Notes: generated from the sequence alone by a model not told the origin. Numbered from the stretch's first letter, positions 7,403-15,424 are shown. The stretch is 32,528 bases of DNA from JACJYC01 sp964558465 (GCA_964558465.1 CAZLEF010000083.1:1-32528); one strand, 5' to 3'. Made by a program: numbers and translations.

Positions 7403-8728
7403 CCTCCCCGTATAATTCCAGGGGGTAACCGCCAATAATTCCTCTTTCACCGAATCTTTCACATCGAGGTTTTGAATAAAATCCCGGATCTCCCGTTCGC
7501 CGAGGTCCGTTTTCCCGCGGGAAAGCTGTTTGAGGGCTTCGTAGGGTTGGGGATAACCTTCGCGGCGGAGGATGGTCTGAATAGCTTCAGTGACCACCAT
7601 CCAGTTGGCTTCCAGGTCGGCCCGGAGGCGGGGTTCGTTAAGCACCAGTTTGCTCAAGCCTTTGCCAATAGACTGAAAAGCGATCAGGGTATGGGCCACG
7701 GGCACGCCGACATTGCGCAGCACGGTGCTGTCGGTCAGGTCGCGTTGCAGGCGGCTGACGGGCAATTTGGCGGCCAGGTGTTCAAAAATCGCGTTGGCCA
7801 TACCGAGGTTGCCTTCGGCGTTTTCAAAATCGATGGGATTGACCTTATGGGGCATGGCCGACGACCCCACTTCGCCGGCCACGACCTTTTGTTTGAAATA
7901 ATCCATGGAGATATAGGTCCAGAGGTCCCTGCAAAGGTCGATCAGGATGGTATTGATCCTGGACAGGGCGTGAAAAACGGCTGCCAGGTTGTCGTAGTGT
8001 TCGATCTGGGTGGTGGGAAAAGCCCGTTCCAGGCCGAGCGACCGTACAAATTCCGAGGCAAAGTTGTGCCAGTCGATGTCCGGATAAGCGACGTAATGCG
8101 CGTTCAGGCTCCCGGTTGCCCCGCCGAATTTGGCCCGGATGGGGATGGTTTTCAATTGCCGGATCTGCTCCAGCAGGCGGGCTTGAAAGACGGCAAATTC
8201 CTTGCCCAGGAGGGTAGGGGAGGCAGGCTGGCCGTGGGTCCGGGCCAGCATGGGAATATCCCGCCATTGTTCGGAAAGGATTTCCAGTTCCCGGATCAGC
8301 GACAATAACCCCGGGTAAATCACCGCTTCCAGCGCGTCTTTCAGCATGGCAGGTGTGGCAGTATTGTTGATGTCTTGAGAAGTCAGCCCAAAATGGATGA
8401 ATTCTTTGTATGGCCCCAGCCCGATTTGATCAAACTGTTCCTTCAGGAAATACTCTACCGCTTTGACGTCGTGGTTGGTGGTTTTTTCGATGGCTTTCAC
8501 CCGTTCGGCATTCTCCGGGGTAAACCGGTCCGGGATTTGGCTCAACAGGCCGATCTGTTTTTCGCTGACGCCGGAAAGCCCGGTTAAGGGTAAGCGGCAC
8601 AGTGCGATGAAGTACCTTATCTCGACATCAACCCTGTAACGGATCAGGGCGTATTCCGAAAAAAAGGCCTGCAGCGAACGGGTTTTGTCGGCGTACCTGC
8701 CGTCGATGGGCGAGATGGCGTGGAGCAT
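7400..8728 (-). CDS. purB: Adenylosuccinate lyase
   Basis: A 442-residue cytoplasmic enzyme of purine synthesis. It eliminates fumarate from SAICAR to give AICAR, and from adenylosuccinate to give AMP. The start MLHAISPIDGRYADKT is the classic N-terminus of the E. coli-type PurB. Family motifs are present: HFGLTSQD (112-119), ARTHGQPASPT with His165, and the fumarase/lyase superfamily signature GSSAMPHKVNP (288-298). Length is close to the usual 450-460. The ATG at 8728 is chosen over an upstream in-frame start at 8959 because homology begins here and a perfect -7 promoter element lies 17 nt before it. It is divergent from the kinase gene. Confidence 0.97.
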   Translation of the reverse strand: MLHAISPIDGRYADKTRSLQAFFSEYALIRYRVDVEIRYFIALCRLPLTGLSGVSEKQIGLLSQIPDRFTPENAERVKAIEKTTNHDVKAVEYFLKEQFDQIGLGPYKEFIHFGLTSQDINNTATPAMLKDALEAVIYPGLLSLIRELEILSEQWRDIPMLARTHGQPASPTLLGKEFAVFQARLLEQIRQLKTIPIRAKFGGATGSLNAHYVAYPDIDWHNFASEFVRSLGLERAFPTTQIEHYDNLAAVFHALSRINTILIDLCRDLWTYISMDYFKQKVVAGEVGSSAMPHKVNPIDFENAEGNLGMANAIFEHLAAKLPVSRLQRDLTDSTVLRNVGVPVAHTLIAFQSIGKGLSKLVLNEPRLRADLEANWMVVTEAIQTILRREGYPQPYEALKQLSRGKTDLGEREIRDFIQNLDVKDSVKEELLAVTPWNYTGR

Positions 8729-8744
8729 TTCTGCACTTTTGCTG

Positions 8745-8752
8745 CAAAGGTA
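8745..8752 (-). promoter_or_regulatory. -7 element TACCTTTG for purB
   Basis: A perfect TAnnTTTG element on the minus strand whose downstream edge is 16 nt before the purB ATG. The same octamer and nearly the same spacing occur before the esterase gene. No clear TTG upstream. Confidence 0.6.
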
Positions 8753-8820
8753 GGTTTTTGTCTGGTTTTCGGGGAACATCGAATTGGCGGGAGAAGATTT
8801 TGAGAATATTGATCCTTTAT

Positions 8821-8852
8821 TTGCAATCAGGGCAGGAAAATTTGTAAATTTA
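8821..8852 (+). promoter_or_regulatory. Likely promoter of the kinase gene (TTG-N21-TAAATTTA)
   Basis: TTG at 8821-8823, a 21-nt spacer and TAAATTTA at 8845-8852, one base from TAnnTTTG. It sits 42 nt before the kinase ATG in the divergent spacer shared with purB. Confidence 0.4.
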
Positions 8853-8894
8853 AATCCCCGGATAGCATTCCCTGAAACCCAAAACTCCCTGACC

Positions 8895-10793
8895 ATGGAA
8901 GAAAAAATTTTTAAACCTGGAGATAAACTGGACGCCCAATGGACCATCAGGAAAATCATAGACTCCGGTGGTATGGCAACGGTTTATTTGATCGTATCCC
9001 CGAATGATGTCCTTCTGGCAGCGAAAACTTTTAAACACCGGTTTTTTAACTCTCCTCCGGTAACGGACCTTTTTATTCAAGAAGCCCAAAATTGGATCAA
9101 TCTGCCCGCCCATCCGAATGTGGTCGAAGCGCGGTATGTTCGAAAAATCGAAGGAAAACCGTATATATTTCTGGATTTTGTGTCAGGATGTACCCTTCGG
9201 GAAATTTTATGGCAGGGCTATTCATTTGAAACGGGACTTAATTACGCCATACAAATCTGTCAGGGTATGGCCCATGTCCATAATGCAGGCCTTATTCACA
9301 GAGACCTGAAACCGGAAAATATTCTGGTCCACGAATTTTATCCCTATGAAATTAAAATCACTGATCTGGGTATTGCCAAAGTGAAACAAAGATTGAACGA
9401 ACTAACCCACCCTCCGGTTACCGGACCAAGTGCTGGCGAAAAGGTCAGCGACTTTCACGGCACCCCGCTTTATATGGCGCCGGAACTGGTTTCGAAAATA
9501 GATTCTTTTGCCTCAGACATCTACAGTTTTGGCGTATTGCTTTTTGAAATGCTTACCAGGCAACATCCTTTTCCACAAATCAGTGAATTATTTCATTATT
9601 TCAATAATCTGCCCCAAGGAGACCCGGAAGGCAGGATTGTTCCCATATTTGTCGGCCAGCTTCCTGACCCTCAGGAGCTTAATCCAATTATCCCGGATGA
9701 ACTGAAGGAATTGATTTGTCGGTGCATAAACATTGATCCCAATCTTAGGCATGAGGAAGCCCTCGACTGCTTCGATCAATGCCTGAAATTCAACCCGCAA
9801 CATGTAAACAGTTGGTCCAGCAAGGGAAATGTGCTTACCAAACTCCAACGATACGACGAAGCCGAAAGGTGCCTGGAGATGGCATTGCAAATCAATCCGA
9901 GGGACCCTAATTCCATCAATAACATGCTGGTACTTTATTCCACTCAAAAAAAATTCAGGGAAGCGCTTGACTGGTCGGACCAACTTATGGAAATTAACCC
10001 GGACTATCCTTCACTTGCATTTAACCGGGCCTCCATATTGTTCGAACTGAATCGGATCGAAGAGGCGTACCTGCTTTTGAAGGATAGCAGATTCCCGGAA
10101 AAGCTCAGGCCCGCCGCCCTCTTATTAAAACTGGAATGTCTGGCAATAAAGACCGACCTGCACCCTGCCCCTGAGAACTATAGCGCCTTCACACAGGCCG
10201 TTGAAGAATTCCAGGCGTTGTATCCGGAGAAGAATATCCGGGAAGGATTGGTTGATATCCTGAGGATGAACCCGTTTGACATGTACCTGGAAATAGCTCG
10301 AAAGGAGGGAGGGCATTCACCTAATCGCTTAAAAGCCATAGAAAAAGACATTGAAGGGCAGAAATTACTCAACTACTACGCCGATTGGGAGGGCGCAAAA
10401 TCACTGTTTTTAGAAGCCATCGCATTGGATCCAACCTTTTTTGACCCTCACACCAATCTGGGAGTGGCATTGGAAAAAACAGGGCATATTGATGCCGCCA
10501 TCCAGTCTTATAACAATGCCATAGCAATCCAACCGGATAATTTTATGACGCTGTTCAATAAAGGAAATTGTTATCGAAAACTGAAGAATTACCTTGAGGC
10601 GCTGAATTGTTACAATGATTCAATGAAACAAAACAATTCCTTTTTTCAAACCTGGGTATTCAAAGGCATCTGTCACTTGGAACTTGGTCAACAAGAAGAG
10701 GCGGAAACATCTCTACTCAAAGCGCTGGACCTGAACCCGGGATATCCCTATGCCATTGATTTGCTAAGAGTTTTAAGGCAGACCCGTTTTTGA
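8895..10793 (+). CDS. Serine/threonine protein kinase with C-terminal TPR repeats
   Basis: A 632-residue Hanks-type kinase. The kinase domain (about 10-330) shows a glycine-rich loop (SGGMATV, 24-30), the ATP-anchoring Lys44 in AAKTFK, the catalytic HRDLKPEN (135-142), a DLG in place of DFG (157-159), and GTPLYMAPE (189-197) ending the activation segment. All catalytic residues are present, so it should be active. From about 335 to the end are at least six TPR-like units (for example AHLH-type helices with LQINPRDPNS, ALDLNPGYPY), likely a protein-binding scaffold. No membrane helix or signal peptide is seen, so it is cytoplasmic. The ATG at 8895 is chosen because upstream codons overlap the promoter region and are not kinase-like. 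It converges with the FHA gene (13-nt gap), whose product is a natural candidate phosphothreonine reader. Confidence 0.93.
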   Translation: MEEKIFKPGDKLDAQWTIRKIIDSGGMATVYLIVSPNDVLLAAKTFKHRFFNSPPVTDLFIQEAQNWINLPAHPNVVEARYVRKIEGKPYIFLDFVSGCTLREILWQGYSFETGLNYAIQICQGMAHVHNAGLIHRDLKPENILVHEFYPYEIKITDLGIAKVKQRLNELTHPPVTGPSAGEKVSDFHGTPLYMAPELVSKIDSFASDIYSFGVLLFEMLTRQHPFPQISELFHYFNNLPQGDPEGRIVPIFVGQLPDPQELNPIIPDELKELICRCINIDPNLRHEEALDCFDQCLKFNPQHVNSWSSKGNVLTKLQRYDEAERCLEMALQINPRDPNSINNMLVLYSTQKKFREALDWSDQLMEINPDYPSLAFNRASILFELNRIEEAYLLLKDSRFPEKLRPAALLLKLECLAIKTDLHPAPENYSAFTQAVEEFQALYPEKNIREGLVDILRMNPFDMYLEIARKEGGHSPNRLKAIEKDIEGQKLLNYYADWEGAKSLFLEAIALDPTFFDPHTNLGVALEKTGHIDAAIQSYNNAIAIQPDNFMTLFNKGNCYRKLKNYLEALNCYNDSMKQNNSFFQTWVFKGICHLELGQQEEAETSLLKALDLNPGYPYAIDLLRVLRQTRF

Positions 10794-10806
10794 AAGACTG
10801 ACCGAT

Positions 10807-11391
10807 TCATGCTCCCAGGGTAGGGTCCTTATCTTCAATAACCAGCGAAGAATTACCTATTTTAACCTGATCACCGACCTTAAATGAAGCCGCCTTAATT
10901 TTCTCACCATTCAGGAAGGTTCCCGATCGGCTGTTGAGGTCCTCAATGTAAAAGGCATCGCGATTGACTGATAATATGCAATGGGATCGCGAAACCATCG
11001 GGTCTTTGACAACGATATCCCGGCCAAAATCCCTGCCGATCGTGAGTTTTGACCCTACCAAAAGCGGGAATTCGAAGCTCCGTTTATTTTCTTCCAGTAC
11101 AGTCAGGAAATAAGCCCGGTCAAATTGCCCGCTCAGCTCGTTTTCCCTGATCCGGTTAATAATCCGGATTAGCTCCTCCCGGATCAAATTTTTGGTTTTC
11201 CGGTACTCATCAGATGTTATCAACCCGGCGCCAAAGATTTTATCCAGTTCTTTGATCTGACTTCGCAGCAATAACAAATCCTTAAATATTCGGGAATTTT
11301 TAAGGATTTGGCTTTCCAGGTAATCAAAAGCCTTATTCAGGTCCATTTTCAGGTACCTGTTGGCCAGGTCTTTAAGTTGTTGAAGCAGCAT
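10807..11391 (-). CDS. FHA domain protein with an N-terminal EAD11-like helical domain
   Basis: A 194-residue cytoplasmic protein. Residues 105-190 form a forkhead-associated domain that binds phosphothreonine peptides: IGRD (118-121), SRSH (134-137) and NSRSGTFLNG (153-162) carry the conserved Arg, Ser, His and Asn. Residues 1-85 are helical, with the pattern AFDYLES, LLLRSQIKELDKIFGAGLI, then SDEYRKTKNLIREEL. This resembles effector-associated domain 11 (EAD11), a small adaptor domain found in Bacteroidota conflict and signalling systems; that assignment is from memory of the family pattern, not a search. A SHOCT-like or plain coiled-coil helix pair is the alternative. The gene faces the kinase-TPR gene tail to tail, 13 nt apart. 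Confidence 0.85.
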   Translation of the reverse strand: MLLQQLKDLANRYLKMDLNKAFDYLESQILKNSRIFKDLLLLRSQIKELDKIFGAGLITSDEYRKTKNLIREELIRIINRIRENELSGQFDRAYFLTVLEENKRSFEFPLLVGSKLTIGRDFGRDIVVKDPMVSRSHCILSVNRDAFYIEDLNSRSGTFLNGEKIKAASFKVGDQVKIGNSSLVIEDKDPTLGA

Positions 11392-11586
11392 TCCGCCTTT
11401 ATTGGCTTATCATAAATTGCTTAAAATTAAACAAATTTTCTGAATCTTTAAATTATGTATTCCAGGCTCTGGAGAACAGACCTTAGTTCCAGGATAAATA
11501 AATACAGGCAGCTTCAAATCGGGACTTCGCAGGATGACCCTGGAAGCTCAAAGTTTATCGCATCTGGTATATTCAGCGAAGGGGCG
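11392..11586. other. Spacer upstream of the FHA gene
   Basis: About 200 nt without a credible gene. The half nearest the FHA start is AT-rich and probably holds its promoter, but no clear TTG/TAnnTTTG pair was found on the minus strand. Confidence 0.4.
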
Positions 11587-11623
11587 AAAAACGTTTACGA
11601 AACCTCTGAGGTTTCGTAAACGT
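11587..11623 (-). terminator. Perfect 16-bp hairpin with T-tract, minus strand
   Basis: ACGTTTACGAAACCTC and its exact reverse complement (11591-11606 and 11608-11623) flank a single base. On the minus strand the stem is followed by TTTT (11590-11587), the form of an intrinsic terminator. It lies after the end of the minus operon that finishes at 11673. The AAACCTCTGAGGTTT core also resembles palindromes dispersed in other Bacteroidota genomes. Confidence 0.7.
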
Positions 11624-11628
11624 GCGCC

Positions 11629-11672
11629 TTAGCCGTCTACCGTCAACCATGGGCCGTGGGCCGTTTACCATC
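11629..11672. repeat. CCGT-CTACC dispersed repeat, copy 1
   Basis: CCGTCTACCGTC and GCCGTGGGCCGTTTACC, the same words found at 28361-28494 and 30317-30480. It directly abuts the stop codon of the minus-strand gene at 11673. Confidence 0.75.
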
Positions 11673-12512
11673 TTATTCCCCGCACATCGGAATACTGCTA
11701 TCCTTCTTCCACCAGGGATTGGTCCGGTAGATCCCCTTGTCCGAATCCATTTTGATCACCAGCCAGTCGTCCCATACTTCCATACGGCCGCAAAACTGGA
11801 TATCGTCGGCCACATACTGGGCTACTTCCCGGTTCACAGGTTCGCCGTCCGGGCCCAGCAGGAAGAAATATTGGCGGTCTCCCCCGGCGGTCTGCGTCCG
11901 GAACAGGGGCGGAATGCCGCCTTCAATACACCGGACGGCGCACGAACGATGCGGTTTGCCCTCGCCCGGCCGCATCACGCCCAGGTAACACTTGGGATCG
12001 AGGATCTCTCCCTGAAAAATAGCGGCCCCCAGATCTTTGGGCAGCGTAAAAAATTCCTGAAAACCCGATTCGGTGAACCCCTTGAATGCGGCTTCTCCCC
12101 GGGTCAGTTCCATTGCCGGCAATCCGTCGTAATAGATCAACTGGCCTTCCAGCCGGACCCCCTTCCCGTTCAAAGGGATCCCCTGGGCCTTTTCGATGGC
12201 CTCCAGGGTCGGTTTCGCCCCGTGTTTTCCAAAACCGATCAGCAAAACGCGCTGGTATTGGTTTTGTCCTTCGGCGTCTTTGCCGGCCAGGAGCTTGAGG
12301 CAAGGGATGGGGTCGAGGTAAACGACGCCTTCGAGGGTACGCAACCGGCCCAGTTCAAAGGTGGAGGACGCAAAGGGTTTTTGGCCGAAAACAAAAGCCA
12401 GGCCGGTCAACCCCGCTATCGCAATTAAAATGAGAACTGCTTTTTTTATCCTGGCCGCAACCCCCGGAGGGGCCTGGTCCTGCCAGCCGATGTAGAATTC
12501 TTTATCTTTCAT
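11673..12512 (-). CDS. Membrane-anchored protein of unknown function in the Rieske operon
   Basis: A 279-residue protein, not assigned to a named family. Residues 1-23 are a charged cytoplasmic segment and residues 24-43 a single membrane helix (AVLILIAIAGLTGLAFVF), so about 235 residues face the periplasm. A conspicuous motif at about 175-205 (CYLGVMRPGEGKPHRSC, then AVRCIEGGIPPLF) has Cys175, His188, Cys191 and Cys195, which could bind a metal, haem or cofactor. A second beta-rich repeat precedes it (VRLEGQLIYYDGLPAMEL). It is the last gene of the minus operon with the ferric-reductase/Rieske protein, which suggests a redox role. The start codon abuts an 8-nt tandem repeat that fills the whole gap to the upstream gene. 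Confidence 0.8.
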   Translation of the reverse strand: MKDKEFYIGWQDQAPPGVAARIKKAVLILIAIAGLTGLAFVFGQKPFASSTFELGRLRTLEGVVYLDPIPCLKLLAGKDAEGQNQYQRVLLIGFGKHGAKPTLEAIEKAQGIPLNGKGVRLEGQLIYYDGLPAMELTRGEAAFKGFTESGFQEFFTLPKDLGAAIFQGEILDPKCYLGVMRPGEGKPHRSCAVRCIEGGIPPLFRTQTAGGDRQYFFLLGPDGEPVNREVAQYVADDIQFCGRMEVWDDWLVIKMDSDKGIYRTNPWWKKDSSIPMCGE

Positions 12513-12605
12513 TGATTCGTTGATTCGTTGATTCGTTGATTCGTTGATTCGTTGATTTGACGAAGGCCCTCAAATCAACGAATCAACACATCAACAAATC
12601 AACAA
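12511..12605. repeat. Tandem repeat GTTGATTC with reverse-complement arm
   Basis: Six 8-nt units (12511-12558) followed by an 11-nt loop and a reverse-complement tract. The stem 12543-12559 / 12571-12587 pairs perfectly over 17 bp, then degenerate CATCAAC and AAATCAAC units follow. The array occupies essentially the entire spacer between a stop at 12607 and a start at 12512, and its first two bases are part of the ATG. Confidence 0.95.
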
Positions 12606-12606
12606 T

Positions 12607-13638
12607 TTAAAAAATAGCCGCCGGCCGCTCCGTCCCCTCCGGGTAAGGCCTGGGGTTGACCCATACGAACCCGTCCTGAATTTTTACGTCGTAGGTTTCC
12701 AGTTTTTCGGTAAACGGAGGCGGCGACTGACCGTTGTGCGGCAGATACTGATAGCCGTGCCAGGGGCAGGTGATGCAGCCGTCCACGATCTTACCCTCGC
12801 CCAGGGGGCCGTTCTGGTGCCTGCAGATATTACTGACCGCCGATACCTTGCCGTCGTATTTAAAAACGGCAATATTTTCTCCATCGATCAGTGCGATTTT
12901 TGCCCGGTTCTCCGGGATATCCGACAGGCTGCAAACCGGATAAAACCCACTGTTTTCCGGCTTTTCCACGGCAGGGCGGTTCTTTTTTTCCAGCCAGGCG
13001 GCCCGGTTGTGCAGTCCCAGGAGCGTAACCATGCCGGCGCCTGCCAGGCCGATCCACAAGGGCGACTGGTCGAGTTGGACCACCCCCAGCATGACGTGAA
13101 AAACCAGCAACCCGTAGGCCAGGTAAACCATCATGTGCAGGCTCTTCCAAACCTTCGGATGCAGATTCTTCAGCCAGAAATCGTGGCTGGTGGCGGCCAT
13201 CAGGAACAGGATCAGCAAGGCGAAAAAACCCAATACCTGGAAAGGAAATTCTCCAACCGTACCGTACCGGGTATTCGAAACAAAAACGGACAACAACGGA
13301 TCCACGTTACCCAGGCTGTGAAACTGGATAATGTTGAAGGTCCCGTGTACGGCGGAGATCAGGAACATCGTCACCCCAAAATGCCGGCGGTTGTACAACA
13401 ACGGCAAAAATCGGGGGTCGATACGCGCCAGCGGACCAATGGCCAGGATGACGTGCAGCATCAGAAACGCCAGCGTGCCGGTCGCCCGGATGATCAGGGT
13501 TTCCGGGGTGATCTCAGGGTAGAACAGGATTTGAAGGCCGCTGAAAAGGGCCAGATAAACTGCAATGGAAAGGACCAGGATCCGGTCGTACCGCCTTTTC
13601 TGGCGGTTCCATTGCACGGTAGCGTATTGTGCGCTCAT
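12607..13638 (-). CDS. Ferric reductase-like membrane protein fused to a Rieske [2Fe-2S] domain
   Basis: A 343-residue redox protein. Residues 22-212 hold about six membrane helices of the ferric reductase-like/MsrQ type, with histidines suitable for haem b ligation (His62, His98, His168, His181). Residues 230-335 are a Rieske domain with CRH (272-274) and CPWH (291-294), giving the two Cys and two His ligands. Electrons could pass between haems and the iron-sulfur cluster, but donor and acceptor are unknown. The ATG overlaps the stop of the upstream gene by four bases (ATGA), so translation is likely coupled. It belongs to an operon with two small membrane proteins upstream and a Cys/His-motif protein downstream. 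Confidence 0.9.
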   Translation of the reverse strand: MSAQYATVQWNRQKRRYDRILVLSIAVYLALFSGLQILFYPEITPETLIIRATGTLAFLMLHVILAIGPLARIDPRFLPLLYNRRHFGVTMFLISAVHGTFNIIQFHSLGNVDPLLSVFVSNTRYGTVGEFPFQVLGFFALLILFLMAATSHDFWLKNLHPKVWKSLHMMVYLAYGLLVFHVMLGVVQLDQSPLWIGLAGAGMVTLLGLHNRAAWLEKKNRPAVEKPENSGFYPVCSLSDIPENRAKIALIDGENIAVFKYDGKVSAVSNICRHQNGPLGEGKIVDGCITCPWHGYQYLPHNGQSPPPFTEKLETYDVKIQDGFVWVNPRPYPEGTERPAAIF

Positions 13639-14057
13639 GGCTGTAATTCAATTTGGTTGAGGACGACCTGGCTGACCGGGTCAATAATTTTCAGGGTGTT
13701 GGACGGTGCGGCCAGCAGTGCGCTGTCCAGGATAAAACGATGGGGCCCCACCGCCCCCAGGCTGCCCACCAGTTGTTCGTTCCAGTAAACCCGGCTTATC
13801 GGGGCCCTGAACGGTCGGTGCAAAATAATTTCCAGTTGTTTTCCGGGTTCACCCACCTTGGTGCGAAGGGTGGCAGTCAACGCCTCACTTTTTTTCGAGG
13901 GGCCTGCAACCGGCCAGGCAGCCGCCACCGTCGCCGGCAGTTTATCCGGATAATTTTTTCGCGGCAAAACCACGACGGATAAAATAAATCCCAGGGGGAG
14001 CAAAAAAGCCCATAGGCGCCAGATCTGCCGGTGTCTTTTTCTGAGTTCAGGAACCAT
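13635..14057 (-). CDS. Small membrane-anchored protein of the Rieske operon
   Basis: A 140-residue protein of unknown function. After MVPELRKRHRQIWR comes one membrane helix (LWAFLLPLGFILSVVVL, about 15-31); the rest is periplasmic and beta-rich (EIILHRPFRAPISRVYWNEQ, LKIIDPVSQVVLNQIEL). The ATG at 14057 is chosen: it overlaps the preceding gene by 11 nt, and the upstream codons of the open frame translate the other gene out of frame. The stop overlaps the Rieske gene start by four bases. Tight overlaps on both sides indicate that these products work together. Confidence 0.75.
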   Translation of the reverse strand: MVPELRKRHRQIWRLWAFLLPLGFILSVVVLPRKNYPDKLPATVAAAWPVAGPSKKSEALTATLRTKVGEPGKQLEIILHRPFRAPISRVYWNEQLVGSLGAVGPHRFILDSALLAAPSNTLKIIDPVSQVVLNQIELQP

Positions 14058-14262
14058 GTTTTGGTGTTTTAAGCCATTTGAGCAAAAGTACGACCCACAA
14101 AGCCGTTGTACCTGGCAACAGCAAAAGGCGGACCCGCCAGGAAGCCTCCTGCATCTGGTGGTCGATCCGGCCGATGGCGCCACCAAACAGGAACCAAAAG
14201 GCAAAAAGCAACCCCAGACCGAGGTACAGGTAAAAAAGGGTGACAAACAATTGTGCGATCAT
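14047..14262 (-). CDS. Small two-helix membrane protein of the Rieske operon
   Basis: A 71-residue protein with two membrane helices (residues 4-27, LFVTLFYLYLGLGLLFAF; and 45-62, LLLLPGTTALWVVLLL) joined by a charged loop, GRIDHQMQEAS. It is probably a subunit or assembly factor for the downstream ferric-reductase/Rieske protein. Its 3' end overlaps the next gene by 11 nt. The length and hydrophobic pattern look genuine; an antisense frame here lacks any such structure. Confidence 0.75.
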   Translation of the reverse strand: MIAQLFVTLFYLYLGLGLLFAFWFLFGGAIGRIDHQMQEASWRVRLLLLPGTTALWVVLLLKWLKTPKHGS

Positions 14263-14291
14263 CGTATGTTTTTTTGGTGGTCAACGCCGGG

Positions 14292-14678
14292 TCACCAGAT
14301 GCGAACGGTAAAAAGTTTCGGAAAAAAGGGTAAAACCCGGGATTTTAATTCCAGATAAGTTCGCCTGCCGGCCTCAATCCGGCTTTCGGTCTTTCGGAAC
14401 AATCCGCTGGTGAATTTGCCGGCCAACGCCAGTTCCAGGGTTTGTATCGACTCCCGGATCTCTTGCAACGTATGCTGCTGGAATTGGATCAGGCGGGATC
14501 CTGAATCTTCCAATACCTCTTTTTCCCTGGGTTTGCAATTCATTTTGAAAACCTGGATCAGCCTGAGAAAAACTTTCCCTTCGGTCTCCCAGGCACGGGT
14601 TTCTTCTTTCCATCCGGTTATTTTTTCAACCATCACCGGGTTTTCATGGATATTTGGTTTTAAGGATATTTCTTTCAC
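14292..14678 (-). CDS. Hypothetical helical protein
   Basis: A 128-residue protein I do not recognise. It is mostly helical and charged (KEVLEDSGSRLIQFQQHTLQ, ESIQTLELALAGKF), suggesting a coiled-coil or four-helix bundle. No signal peptide or clear membrane helix. It lies 29 nt upstream of the small membrane protein gene and 24 nt downstream of the SDR gene on the same strand, so co-transcription with either is likely. A start at the internal Met16 is possible. Confidence 0.6.
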   Translation of the reverse strand: MKEISLKPNIHENPVMVEKITGWKEETRAWETEGKVFLRLIQVFKMNCKPREKEVLEDSGSRLIQFQQHTLQEIRESIQTLELALAGKFTSGLFRKTESRIEAGRRTYLELKSRVLPFFPKLFTVRIW

Positions 14679-14702
14679 GGTCGGGGTATTTTAAAGGTTT
14701 GG

Positions 14703-15374
14703 TCAAGATCGGTTATACACTTTCAATACCGTTTCTTTGAGCTGCCGCCCGGTATCCGTCAGCAGAAAGTGGATGGCGTCGGCCACGGTTTCGGGTTGTA
14801 CCCAGCGGCTGAAATCCGCATCCGGCATGGCCTTCCGGTTGGCCAGGGTATCGATGGTGCTGGGCACAACCACTGCTGAACTGACGCCTTTTTCTTTCCC
14901 GTATTCGTTGATGATGTCGGAAAGCTGGAATACCAGGGATTTGGACAGGGCATACCCCACCATGCGCCGGCCGTCGGCGGGCGTAAAGGCGGGCCTTGAG
15001 CCGATCAGCACAAATTGTCCGCCGCCGTTTTGCTCAAAATGCGGGAGAAGGGCCCTTACCACATGGTAGGCCGTTTCAAAATTCAGGCGGATCATTTTCT
15101 GGATGGCAGCGCCTTCGGTTTCCAGTAAGCCGCCCATGGCAAAACCGCCCACGAGCAAGACCGCAGCCCCGATTTTGACGCCGCCCGTGATGCCTGCGAT
15201 GTATTCGCTAACGGCGTTTTCATCCGTCAGGTCAACAGGCGATACGGTGGCGCCTTCCAGTCCTTCGGCCTCCCTCGCTACGGCAAATACGCCGAAATTT
15301 TCCCGGAGGAGCCGTTCTGTCACCGCAACCCCCAGATTTCCCGAGGCGCCGGTGATCAATACGTTTGTATTCAT
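14703..15374 (-). CDS. Short-chain dehydrogenase/reductase
   Basis: A 223-residue cytoplasmic SDR. The nucleotide-binding TGASGNLG is at 8-15. The catalytic Ser126 (LIGSRPA), Tyr141 and Lys145 (YALSK) are all present, and Asn98 (RLNFE) completes the usual tetrad. It is slightly short for a classical SDR, with a reduced C-terminal substrate lobe. The substrate is unknown. The loop after the second strand lacks the typical Arg/Asp pattern needed to call NADP or NAD preference. Confidence 0.88.
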   Translation of the reverse strand: MNTNVLITGASGNLGVAVTERLLRENFGVFAVAREAEGLEGATVSPVDLTDENAVSEYIAGITGGVKIGAAVLLVGGFAMGGLLETEGAAIQKMIRLNFETAYHVVRALLPHFEQNGGGQFVLIGSRPAFTPADGRRMVGYALSKSLVFQLSDIINEYGKEKGVSSAVVVPSTIDTLANRKAMPDADFSRWVQPETVADAIHFLLTDTGRQLKETVLKVYNRS

Positions 15375-15424
15375 TTTATATTTTTTTAGTTAACGTGAGT
15401 TTTGAATAGCGGTCTGTCACGAAA

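Noticed and set aside
7472..8308. Plus-strand reading frame of 278 codons
   Set aside because: Antisense shadow of purB, which is unambiguous.
8729..8959. N-terminal extension of purB to an upstream ATG
   Set aside because: The extension has no PurB similarity and would overlap the purB promoter box and the kinase start region.
12736..13788. Plus-strand reading frame of 350 codons
   Set aside because: Antisense to the Rieske/ferric-reductase gene and its upstream neighbour; Gln/Arg/Gly-rich with no domain character.
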